A program made the translations under genes and the position numbers. 61,233 nt of DNA, taken from Pseudomonadota bacterium (lineage in GTDB: Bacteria > Pseudomonadota > Gammaproteobacteria > Burkholderiales > Burkholderiaceae_C). Location of the stretch: NCBI GenBank assembly GCA_963205115.1, contig CAUJHV010000008.1, forward strand, positions 1 to 61,233, read 5' to 3'. A model generated the notes under the pieces. The model searched no databases. It saw only the letters and a list, made by a program, of their open reading frames with translations, and was not told where the DNA came from. This document shows positions 25,474-32,169 of this stretch, one piece after another (within the stretch, counting starts at the first letter, position 1; every line of letters begins with the position of its first letter).

Positions 25474-25536
25474 GGGATCAAGGACGCGTCTCGAACCACC
25501 CCCAGCGGAGGGTCACGGGGCGCGCAGGAGACCGTC

Positions 25537-26220
25537 ATGGATCTGCTCGACTTCACGCGTGGACCGCTGCTGTGGTTCTCGCTGGCCGTCTTCGTGCTCG
25601 GTACCGCCTGGCGGCTGTGGGCGATCCTGCGCCTGCCTGCGCTGGCCGATCGTTCACCGGCACGCGAAGGCAGTCCGTCCCCGTCGCTCGCCGCCTGGCG
25701 AGGCATCCGCGACGGCCTGTGGCCGCGGGTGGATATCGCACGGGCTCGCCGCTTCGCGGCCTTCAACGCGTATGTCTTCCACATCGGCCTGGCGGTGGTC
25801 TTCTTCGGCTACGCGCCGCACATCGCCTTCGTCCGGCGCATCGTGGGCATCGGCTGGCCGGCTTTCCCGGACCCGGTGATGTACCTGGGCGCGGCCGTCA
25901 CTGTCGTCTCGCTGGTCATCGCGCTGGTCTGGCGCTTCACGGATCCGGTGCGCCGCCTGCTGTCCACGACGGACGACTGGATCAGCTGGACGCTGGTCTT
26001 CCTGCCCTTCATCACCGGCATGGCCGTGCTGGGGACCCCTTCGGCCGACATCGCGCAGCGTGTGCAGGTGATCTACCGAGGGCCGCTGGCGGTGCACCTG
26101 CTCACGCTGGAGCTGCTGCTGATCTGGTTTCCGTTCGGCAAGCTGATGCACGCCGTGCTGTTTGCGTTCTCGCGCGCCGCCACCGGCGTGCGCTTCGGCC
26201 ATCGGGGGGTGCAGCTGTGA
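25537..26220 (+). CDS. DsrM/NarI-like cytochrome b (second DsrMK-type module)
   Basis: A 227-aa membrane protein of the NarI/DsrM cytochrome b family. Seen: five hydrophobic helices, starting LLWFSLAVFVLGTAWRLWAIL, with His in FNAYVFHIGLAVVFF and in LAVHLLTLELLLIWFPFGKLMHA, the usual paired heme ligands. The last helix motif WFPFGKLMH is shared with NarI-like subunits. A strong AGGAGA site precedes the ATG. The stop overlaps the next GTG. It probably transfers electrons between the quinone pool and the DsrK-like partner. Confidence 0.88.
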   Translation: MDLLDFTRGPLLWFSLAVFVLGTAWRLWAILRLPALADRSPAREGSPSPSLAAWRGIRDGLWPRVDIARARRFAAFNAYVFHIGLAVVFFGYAPHIAFVRRIVGIGWPAFPDPVMYLGAAVTVVSLVIALVWRFTDPVRRLLSTTDDWISWTLVFLPFITGMAVLGTPSADIAQRVQVIYRGPLAVHLLTLELLLIWFPFGKLMHAVLFAFSRAATGVRFGHRGVQL

Positions 26221-27542
26221 ACACGACCGCCACCACCAAGCCCACCGCCGTCAAGCCCGCCTTCGACCGCCAGGGCGAGCGCAGCGACGCCGATCGGCTG
26301 CAGGCCGCGATGGGCAGTTTTGTCGCCGAATACGGCCGAACGGCGGCGCTGCACCTGGAGTCCTGCGTGCACTGCGGGTTGTGTGCCGATGCCTGCCATT
26401 TCCACGTGGCCACGGGCGACCCGAAGTACACGCCGGTGCACCGTCTCCAACCGTTCAAACGCGCCTACCAGCGCGAGGCCAGCCCCTTTGCGCCGCTGAT
26501 CCGCGCGCTGGGCCTGGTCAAGGCGCCGACCGTGCAGGACCTGGAGCAATGGCAGGAACTCATCTATGACTCCTGCACGATGTGCGGGCGCTGCACGCTG
26601 GTGTGCCCGATGGGCATCGACATCGCCGAGCTGGTCAAGGAGGCCCGCCACGGCATGTTCAAGGCCGGCCTGGTGCCCGAGCGCCTGGCGCTGATGGACC
26701 GCGCCGCGCGGCAGTGGGGCAGCCCCGCGACGCCGGCGGAAGACCTGCCGGACATCCTGGCCGAGGTTTCCGCGGCGCATGGCGTACCGATTCCCTGCGA
26801 CCTGCCGCGGGCCGACATCCTCGTCACCGCCGCGCCGGCCGAGCTGGGCGACCACACGAAGGCCCTGGCGGCCGCGGCGCGCATCCTGCAGCGCGTCGGC
26901 GTGAGCTGGACCATGCACCAGGGGGGCTTCGATGCCTCGAACATCGGCTTCAACAACGGCGACCTCGAGCTGCAGGAGCAGCTCACGCGCAAGCTCGTCG
27001 ACACCGCGGTGCAGATCGGCGCCAAGACCATCCTGCTGCCCGAATGCGGCCATGCCTACGGCGCCGCCCGCTGGGAGGCCGCCAAGTGGTACGGGCAGGC
27101 ACTGCCGGTGCGCATCATCCACATGACCGAGTTCCTGGACGAGCAGCTGGCCGCCGGCACGATCCGCGTCAAGCCGATCGGACAGACCGCGACCTTCCAC
27201 GACCCCTGCCAGATCGTGCGGCGAGGGGGCCTGGAAGCGGCGGCGCGCCGTGTGTTGAAGGCCCTGGGCTTCGACCTGATCGAGCTGCGTGACAGCGGCG
27301 TGCGCGGCTTCTGCTGCGGCGGTGGCGGCGGGGTGGTCTCCAACCAGCGTGCCACGCCGCTGCGCCACCAGGTCTTCGCGATGAAGCGCGAGCAGGTCGA
27401 GGCCACGGGCGCACAGCGCTTCGTCACCAGTTGCGGCCAATGCCGCATCACGCTGGAGCAGGGCGCCCGCCACGCGAAGTGGGACCGGCAGACCGAGAGC
27501 CTGCTGGAGCTGGTGGCGGACAACCTCGTCGACGCGGCCTGA
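26217..27542 (+). CDS. DsrK/HdrD-like iron-sulfur protein (second DsrMK-type module)
   Basis: A 441-aa DsrK paralogue. Seen: two [4Fe-4S] motifs (CVHCGLCADACHF, CTMCGRCTLVCPMG), then CCG domains with ECGHAYG, DPCQIVRRG, FCCGGGGG and SCGQCR, that is, the heterodisulfide-reductase noncubane cluster set. It is shorter than dsrK at 13610 (510 aa) and clearly divergent from it, so not a recent duplicate. The start is GTG overlapping the cytochrome stop. With an FNR box and a NarXL-type pair next door, it could reduce or oxidise a thiol substrate under low oxygen. The substrate is unknown. Confidence 0.9.
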   Translation: MNTTATTKPTAVKPAFDRQGERSDADRLQAAMGSFVAEYGRTAALHLESCVHCGLCADACHFHVATGDPKYTPVHRLQPFKRAYQREASPFAPLIRALGLVKAPTVQDLEQWQELIYDSCTMCGRCTLVCPMGIDIAELVKEARHGMFKAGLVPERLALMDRAARQWGSPATPAEDLPDILAEVSAAHGVPIPCDLPRADILVTAAPAELGDHTKALAAAARILQRVGVSWTMHQGGFDASNIGFNNGDLELQEQLTRKLVDTAVQIGAKTILLPECGHAYGAARWEAAKWYGQALPVRIIHMTEFLDEQLAAGTIRVKPIGQTATFHDPCQIVRRGGLEAAARRVLKALGFDLIELRDSGVRGFCCGGGGGVVSNQRATPLRHQVFAMKREQVEATGAQRFVTSCGQCRITLEQGARHAKWDRQTESLLELVADNLVDAA

Positions 27543-27548
27543 GCACAC

Positions 27549-27571
27549 CCCGGGGGTGCAGAAACCCCGGG
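27549..27571 (+). terminator. GC-rich hairpin after the dsrMK-like operon
   Basis: CCCGGGG (27549-27555) pairs with CCCCGGG (27565-27571) around a 9-base loop, seven bases after the stop. It is followed by GC-rich sequence without a T-run, so it is a weak or Rho-type terminator candidate. Confidence 0.45.
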
Positions 27572-27644
27572 CCGGCCCGACGTCGCCTTGCGTCACACTT
27601 CGGATCTCGGCCCCCCACGAGCCGCGCCACGCCGGAGCCTGCGC

Positions 27645-28328
27645 ATGATCGACCTCTACACCGCCCCCACGCCCAACGGCTGGAAGGCTTCCGTCACCCT
27701 GGAGGAACTGGGCCTGCCGTACACGGTGCACGCCGTCGACTTGAGTGCCGGCGAGCAGAAGACCGAGGCCTTCCTGCGCATCAACCCGAACGGCCGCATC
27801 CCGGCCATCGTCGACCGGACCAACGGCGACTTCGCGGTCTTCGAGTCCGGCGCGATCCTCATCTACCTGGCCGGGATGACCGGCCGGCTGATGCCCGCGG
27901 ATGCCAAGGGCCGCTCGCGCGTGATCCAGTGGCTGATGTTTCAAATGAGCGGCATCGGGCCGATGATGGGTCAGGCCAATGTCTTCTTCCGCTACTTCCC
28001 GGAAAAGATCCAACCTGCCATCGACCGCTACCAGAACGAATCGCGGCGGCTGTTCGAGGTGCTGGACCGGCGCCTGGGCGACAGCGAATGGCTGGCCGAC
28101 GACTACTCCATCGCCGACATCGCCAACTGGTGCTGGGTGCGCACGCACCGCTGGTCGGGCGTGAACGTCGAGGGCCTGCCGCACCTGCGCCGCTGGCTGG
28201 ATGCGATGAAGGCCCGGCCGGCCTGCCAGCGCGGTGTCGAGGTGCCGCAGAAGATCGACAGCGTGCTGCGTGATGGCCAGGCCGCCGAGGCCTTTGCCCA
28301 GCGCGCGCGAGGGCTCGTGCAGCGCTGA
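27645..28328 (+). CDS. YfcG/Ure2p-like glutathione transferase
   Basis: A 227-aa GST-fold protein. Seen: an N-terminal thioredoxin-like domain with [20 protein letters not shown], the YfcG/YghU/Ure2p-type active-site stretch (Thr/Asn instead of Cys or Ser), then IPAIVD and [11 protein letters not shown] for glutathione binding, then a helical C-domain with [10 protein letters not shown]. These enzymes act as disulfide-bond reductases using glutathione. I chose the ATG at 27645. Its proximity to sulfur genes may mean glutathione persulfide handling, but GSTs are common and this could be coincidence. Confidence 0.88.
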   Translation: MIDLYTAPTPNGWKASVTLEELGLPYTVHAVDLSAGEQKTEAFLRINPNGRIPAIVDRTNGDFAVFESGAILIYLAGMTGRLMPADAKGRSRVIQWLMFQMSGIGPMMGQANVFFRYFPEKIQPAIDRYQNESRRLFEVLDRRLGDSEWLADDYSIADIANWCWVRTHRWSGVNVEGLPHLRRWLDAMKARPACQRGVEVPQKIDSVLRDGQAAEAFAQRARGLVQR

Positions 28329-28443
28329 GCAAACGCCCGGTCGGCAACCGGCAGCCCTGGCCGCGTTGCAAAGCGTTGCCGCCGCGTCCAGGCCGTGCAA
28401 GGTCCGCGGTTTACCCTTGCGGCCTGTCTTCCAGGCCCTCCGG

Positions 28444-29034
28444 ATGCACCGCACCATCTTCGACACCCCTGGCGTGAATACGCTGCTGCGCGCCCTCTCG
28501 CGCGGGTTCCTGCACCTCAACGGCTGGCGCGTGGAAGGCCTGCTGCCGCCGCAGGCCCACAAGGCCGTGCTCATCGCCGCGCCGCACACCAGCAACTGGG
28601 ACCTGCCCTATACGCTGATGGTGGCGATGTGCCTGAATCTGCAGCCCTACTGGATGGGCAAGGCGAGCATCTTCCGGTTTCCCTTCGGCGCGCTGATGCG
28701 CTGGCTGGGCGGCATCCCGGTGGACCGCAGCAAGAGCAACAACCTGGTCGCGGCCTCGGCGCAGGCCATCCGCGATGCCGACGGCCCCGTGCAGCTGATC
28801 GTGCCGCCCGAAGGCACACGCGGCAAGGTGCGTCACTGGAAGACGGGCTTCTATTTCATCGCCCGGGAGGCCGGCGTGCCCATCGTCCTGGCCTACATGG
28901 ACTACGAGAAGAAGCGCAGCGGCCTGGGCCCGCTGTTCACGCCCACCGGCGACGTGGAGCGCGACATGGCCGAGATCAAGCGCTTCTACGCGGGCGTCAA
29001 GGGTCGCAACCCGACCCAGTTCGAGGCACAGTAG
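28444..29034 (+). CDS. PlsC-family 1-acylglycerol-phosphate acyltransferase-like protein
   Basis: A 196-aa acyltransferase. Seen: the catalytic His-x4-Asp (PHTSNWDLPY), the substrate-binding PPEGTRGK, and the middle motif GGIPVDRSKSNN. It probably transfers an acyl chain to a phospholipid or lipid precursor at the inner membrane face. I chose the ATG at 28444; upstream in-frame sequence is not family-like. It has no clear functional link to neighbouring genes. Confidence 0.85.
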   Translation: MHRTIFDTPGVNTLLRALSRGFLHLNGWRVEGLLPPQAHKAVLIAAPHTSNWDLPYTLMVAMCLNLQPYWMGKASIFRFPFGALMRWLGGIPVDRSKSNNLVAASAQAIRDADGPVQLIVPPEGTRGKVRHWKTGFYFIAREAGVPIVLAYMDYEKKRSGLGPLFTPTGDVERDMAEIKRFYAGVKGRNPTQFEAQ

Positions 29035-29068
29035 CGCCACCTGCGCATCCACCCGGAGCAAGCCCGCC

Positions 29069-29701
29069 ATGATCACGCTGTACGACTGTGCCACCGCACC
29101 CAGCCCGCGCCGCGCGCGCATCCTGCTGGCCGAAAAGGGCGTGGCCCACGAGACCGTGGGCATCGATCTGGCCAAGGGCGAGCAGCTGGGCGAGGCCTAC
29201 CGCGCCATCAACCCGCTGTGCACCGTGCCGGCGCTTCGCCTGGAAGACGGCCTGGTGCTCACCGACAACGCGGCCATCGCCGCCTATGTCGAGGCGCGCT
29301 GGCCCGAGCCGCCGCTGATGGGCCGCACGCCGGCGCTCAAGGCCGACATCGCCAGCTGGAACTGGCGCGTGGAATTCGAAGGCCTGCTGGCCATCGCCGA
29401 GGCCTTGCGCAACAGCACGCCGGCCATGGCCAACCGCGCCTTGCCCGGCCCCGTCGATTACGTGCAGATCCCGGAACTGGCGCAGCGCGGCCTGCAGCGC
29501 GTGCGGCAGTTCTTCGAGACGCTGAATGAGCGTCTGGCCGACCGCGAGACCGTGGCCGGCGACGGCTTCAGCATCGCCGACATCACCGCCGTCGTGGCCG
29601 TGGACTTCGCGCGCATCGTGCGCGTGAAGCCCGGCGAGCAGCAACCGCACCTGCTGCGCTGGCGCGCGGCGATGGCGCAGCGCCCATCCATGGCGCTGTA
29701 G
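29069..29701 (+). CDS. Glutathione S-transferase family protein
   Basis: A 210-aa GST. Seen: an N-domain MITLYDCATAPSPRRARILLAEKGV, with Ser12 of PSPRR as a possible catalytic residue, the cis-Pro loop CTVPALRLEDG, the glutathione site LTDNAAIAAYVE, and a C-domain ending with FSIADITAVVAVDFAR. It starts 34 bases after the acyltransferase. Substrate unknown; general detoxification or thiol chemistry. Confidence 0.85.
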   Translation: MITLYDCATAPSPRRARILLAEKGVAHETVGIDLAKGEQLGEAYRAINPLCTVPALRLEDGLVLTDNAAIAAYVEARWPEPPLMGRTPALKADIASWNWRVEFEGLLAIAEALRNSTPAMANRALPGPVDYVQIPELAQRGLQRVRQFFETLNERLADRETVAGDGFSIADITAVVAVDFARIVRVKPGEQQPHLLRWRAAMAQRPSMAL

Positions 29702-29746
29702 CGCCAGGCGCGCACCCGGCGGGCGGCGCGCGCCCGCCGGCTTCGC

Positions 29747-30256
29747 TCAGGGCGTGCCGATGTAATCGCCCTTGGTCAACTCCACCCCGTTGTGGCGCAG
29801 GATGGCGTAGGCCGTCGTCACATGAAAATAGAAGTTGGGCAAGGCGAAGCCGCACAGGTACTGCGTACCGGTGAACTGCACCTCGCGCGGGCCGAGCTTG
29901 AGGTGGATGTCGCGGTCTTCCGAGCCGTCGATCTGCGCGGGGCTGATCGTGGCGATGAAGGCCAGCGTCTTGTCGATGCGTGCCTTCAGCTCCTCGAAGC
30001 TGGTTTCGGTGTCCTCGTGCTTGGGCACGTCCACGCCGGCCAGGCGAGCGACCACGCCCTTGGCGTTGTCGCAGGCGATCTGCACCTGCTTGGTCAGCGG
30101 CAGCATGTCGGGGAACAGGCGCGACTGCAGCAGCACGGCCGGGGCGATCTTGCGTGCCTCGGCGTGGGCCGCGGCCTTGTCGAGGATGGCCGAGAGGTTC
30201 TTCAGCGTGTTGGCCACGCGCGGGGCGCTGGCCTGGTACATCGAGAGGGTGGTCAT
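29747..30256 (-). CDS. DUF1993 family protein
   Basis: A 169-aa soluble protein of the DUF1993 family. Seen: the opening TTLSMYQASAPRVANTLKNLSAIL, then SRLFPDMLPLTKQVQIACDNAKG, DTETSFEELKARIDKTL, and the closing PNFYFHVTTAYAILRHNGVELTKGDYIG, the family's conserved C-terminal pattern. The fold is a four-helix DinB-like bundle. No catalytic function is known. I chose the ATG at 30256. Convergent with the GST gene. Confidence 0.85.
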   Translation of the reverse strand: MTTLSMYQASAPRVANTLKNLSAILDKAAAHAEARKIAPAVLLQSRLFPDMLPLTKQVQIACDNAKGVVARLAGVDVPKHEDTETSFEELKARIDKTLAFIATISPAQIDGSEDRDIHLKLGPREVQFTGTQYLCGFALPNFYFHVTTAYAILRHNGVELTKGDYIGTP

Positions 30257-30306
30257 GGTGTCGGCTGGATGCGGCGCGCGTGTGCGCGCCGGGTTGGAAA
30301 GACAAA

Positions 30307-30326
30307 GGCCGCCCCGAAGGGCGGCC
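30307..30326 (-). terminator. Rho-independent terminator of the lectin-like lipoprotein gene
   Basis: GGCCGCCC and GGGCGGCC form a perfect 8-bp stem with a 4-base loop. On the minus strand it is followed by TTTGTCTTT, a good U-tract, 20 bases after the stop codon. Confidence 0.8.
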
Positions 30327-30345
30327 CGGCAGGTTACCTGCGGAA

Positions 30346-31023
30346 TCAGTTCGCCGCGAAACAATAGAAGCGACCGGCGCCGCCAGTGCTGATCAGGGCC
30401 TGCTGGCTGCAGCCGGCCGACCCGTGCGAGAAGTTCCAGGACTTGGCCCAGTTTTCCGGCAGCGGCCCGATGCGGTCATGGTGGCCGACGATGGCCGAGC
30501 CGTCGGTGCTGCTGGTCCAGGCCTTGCACGTGGTGTCGGTCTGCGGCGCGAAGGCCGTGCCGTCGGCGCGCGAGCCGGTCAGCATGTCGTGTTCGTTGGG
30601 CGTGTCGCCGCGGCCCTTGATGGGCTGGCCCCGCTCGTCCAGCGCCGTGGTCTTGCTGAGGTGGTTGCCGTTGTGCAGATGGCCCAGGTCGCGCGCGATC
30701 AGCTCACCCTTGGCGTTGAACCACGGGCCGTTGCCGATGCGGTCGCGGGCATTGACCGAGGGCACGCCGGCGGGATTGGCCGGGGAGGGGAAGGCACCCG
30801 GCACGCTGAGGTAGGCGCGCCAGGTCTTGCCGCCCGCGCCCGCGGCGCTGGCCAGCTTCTGGCAATGCGCGTCGGCGCCCGCCAGCCCGCCCAGGTCGGC
30901 GCCCTTGCCGGAGCCCACGCTGGTCACGAAGAAGCTCATCGGCCCGGTCGGCGCCGGGGTGGCACAGGCGGCCAGCAGGCTGGCGGCTGCGGCGGCCAGG
31001 ATCAGGGGGCGTGTCTTGCGCAT
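30346..31023 (-). CDS. Lectin-like (endostatin-type fold) lipoprotein
   Basis: A 225-aa exported protein. Seen: a lipoprotein signal with lipobox LAAC (MRKTRPLILAAAAASLLAACA), then a collagen-XVIII/endostatin-like C-type lectin domain typical of bacterial proteins annotated as lectins: FFVTSVGSGKGADLGGLAGADAHC, WRAYLS, RDRIGNGPWFNAKG, DMLTGSRADG and a Cys pair near the end. Probably outer-membrane anchored. Ligand unknown. It has its own terminator and a separate promoter region, so not part of the sulfur operons. Confidence 0.82.
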   Translation of the reverse strand: MRKTRPLILAAAAASLLAACATPAPTGPMSFFVTSVGSGKGADLGGLAGADAHCQKLASAAGAGGKTWRAYLSVPGAFPSPANPAGVPSVNARDRIGNGPWFNAKGELIARDLGHLHNGNHLSKTTALDERGQPIKGRGDTPNEHDMLTGSRADGTAFAPQTDTTCKAWTSSTDGSAIVGHHDRIGPLPENWAKSWNFSHGSAGCSQQALISTGGAGRFYCFAAN

Positions 31024-31097
31024 CGGGTGTCTCCTCGGGTGGCTGTAAGAGGGTCGGATGATGGCTGCAGTTGAGGAGCCCCTCGAAGGAGTCGGGT

Positions 31098-32036
31098 TCA
31101 GGGTGTTCCCGGGTGCCGCGGCGTGCGGTCGGCGTCGCAATGGCGCAGGAAGTCCTCGGCGCCGCGGCCCATGCGCTTGTCGCGGTGCATCACGATGGCC
31201 AGGCGCCGGCGTGCCGGCGGCAGCCCGGTGCGCAGGGCCACGAGGCTGCCGTCGTCCAGCGCGTTGGCCACGGCCAGGCGCGACAGGCAGCCCACCGCTG
31301 CGCCCGCGGCCACCAGGCGGCGAATGGCCTCCAGGCTGCCGAGTTCGAACGCCACGTCGATCTGCCCCAGGTGCTCCAGCAGCCAGCGGTCGACCAGTTC
31401 GCGCGAGCCGCTGCCGGGCTCGCGCATGGCCCAGCGCGCGGTGCGCAGGTTCTCCGGTGTCAGCCGGCGCTTGGCTGCCAGCGGGTGCGAGGGCGCGGCC
31501 ACCACCACCATCTCGTCGGACAGCCACGGGCGCAGCACCAGATCCGGGTGCGCCTGCGGGCCTTCGATGAACCCGAGGTCGACTTCCAGCGCCGCGACGG
31601 CCGCGATCACCTCGCGCGTGTTGCCGATCATCAGGTGCACCGGGCTGACCGGATGCAGGGCCTGCCAGCGCGCCACCAGGTCCGGCATCAGCACCTCGCC
31701 GATGGTCAGGCTGGCCGCGATCTTCAGCGGCATCGCGTGTTCGCCGCTGAACAGCTGCTGCAGCTCCAGCGCCTGGTCCAGCAGCGACGCCGCCTTGGGC
31801 AGCAGCGCGCGGCCGTTTTCGTTGATCAGCAGGCGGCGGCGCAGGCGGTCGAACAGCGGCACGCCCAGGACATCCTCGAGCTCCGTCAACGACGCGCTGG
31901 CGGCCGATTGCGAGCGTGCGATGCGGTCGGCCGCGCCGCGCGTGGAGCCGGACCGCGCGGTGGCCACGAAGACCTCGAGCTGGCGCAGGTTCAGGCGCAG
32001 GCGACCCGCGCCGGGTTGATCGGATTTATCGGTCAT
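31098..32036 (-). CDS. LysR-family regulator divergent from soeABC
   Basis: A 312-aa LysR-type regulator. Seen: an N-terminal winged helix (LRQLEVFVATARSGSTRGAADRIARSQSAASASLTELEDVLG) and a C-terminal periplasmic-binding-like effector domain (MIGNTREVIAAVAALEVDLGFIEG). It resembles CysL/CysB-like activators. It diverges from soeA with only 133 bases between starts, the usual arrangement for a LysR controlling its neighbour, so it probably regulates sulfite oxidation; effector possibly sulfite or sulfide (inference). Confidence 0.92.
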   Translation of the reverse strand: MTDKSDQPGAGRLRLNLRQLEVFVATARSGSTRGAADRIARSQSAASASLTELEDVLGVPLFDRLRRRLLINENGRALLPKAASLLDQALELQQLFSGEHAMPLKIAASLTIGEVLMPDLVARWQALHPVSPVHLMIGNTREVIAAVAALEVDLGFIEGPQAHPDLVLRPWLSDEMVVVAAPSHPLAAKRRLTPENLRTARWAMREPGSGSRELVDRWLLEHLGQIDVAFELGSLEAIRRLVAAGAAVGCLSRLAVANALDDGSLVALRTGLPPARRRLAIVMHRDKRMGRGAEDFLRHCDADRTPRHPGTP

Positions 32037-32169
32037 GTTGATCGATATTGTCCGCTTTTGTCGGTTTCACATCGGGCCTAGCATCGGGTCCACATCGGCA
32101 GCTTCGCGCAGGCTTGCCGAGACGTCCAAGACACCGCCCGGCGCCGGTCCGGGTCCGAGGAGACCAGGC

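Noticed and set aside
27645..31023. GST, acyltransferase, DUF1993 and lectin-like genes as part of the sulfur system
   Set aside because: They are common housekeeping or accessory families with no overlap coupling to the sulfur operons and partly have their own terminators.
32035..32169. soeA starting at the upstream ATG
   Set aside because: That ATG overlaps the start of the divergent LysR gene and yields 45 residues unlike SoeA; TTG at 32170 has a strong ribosome site.
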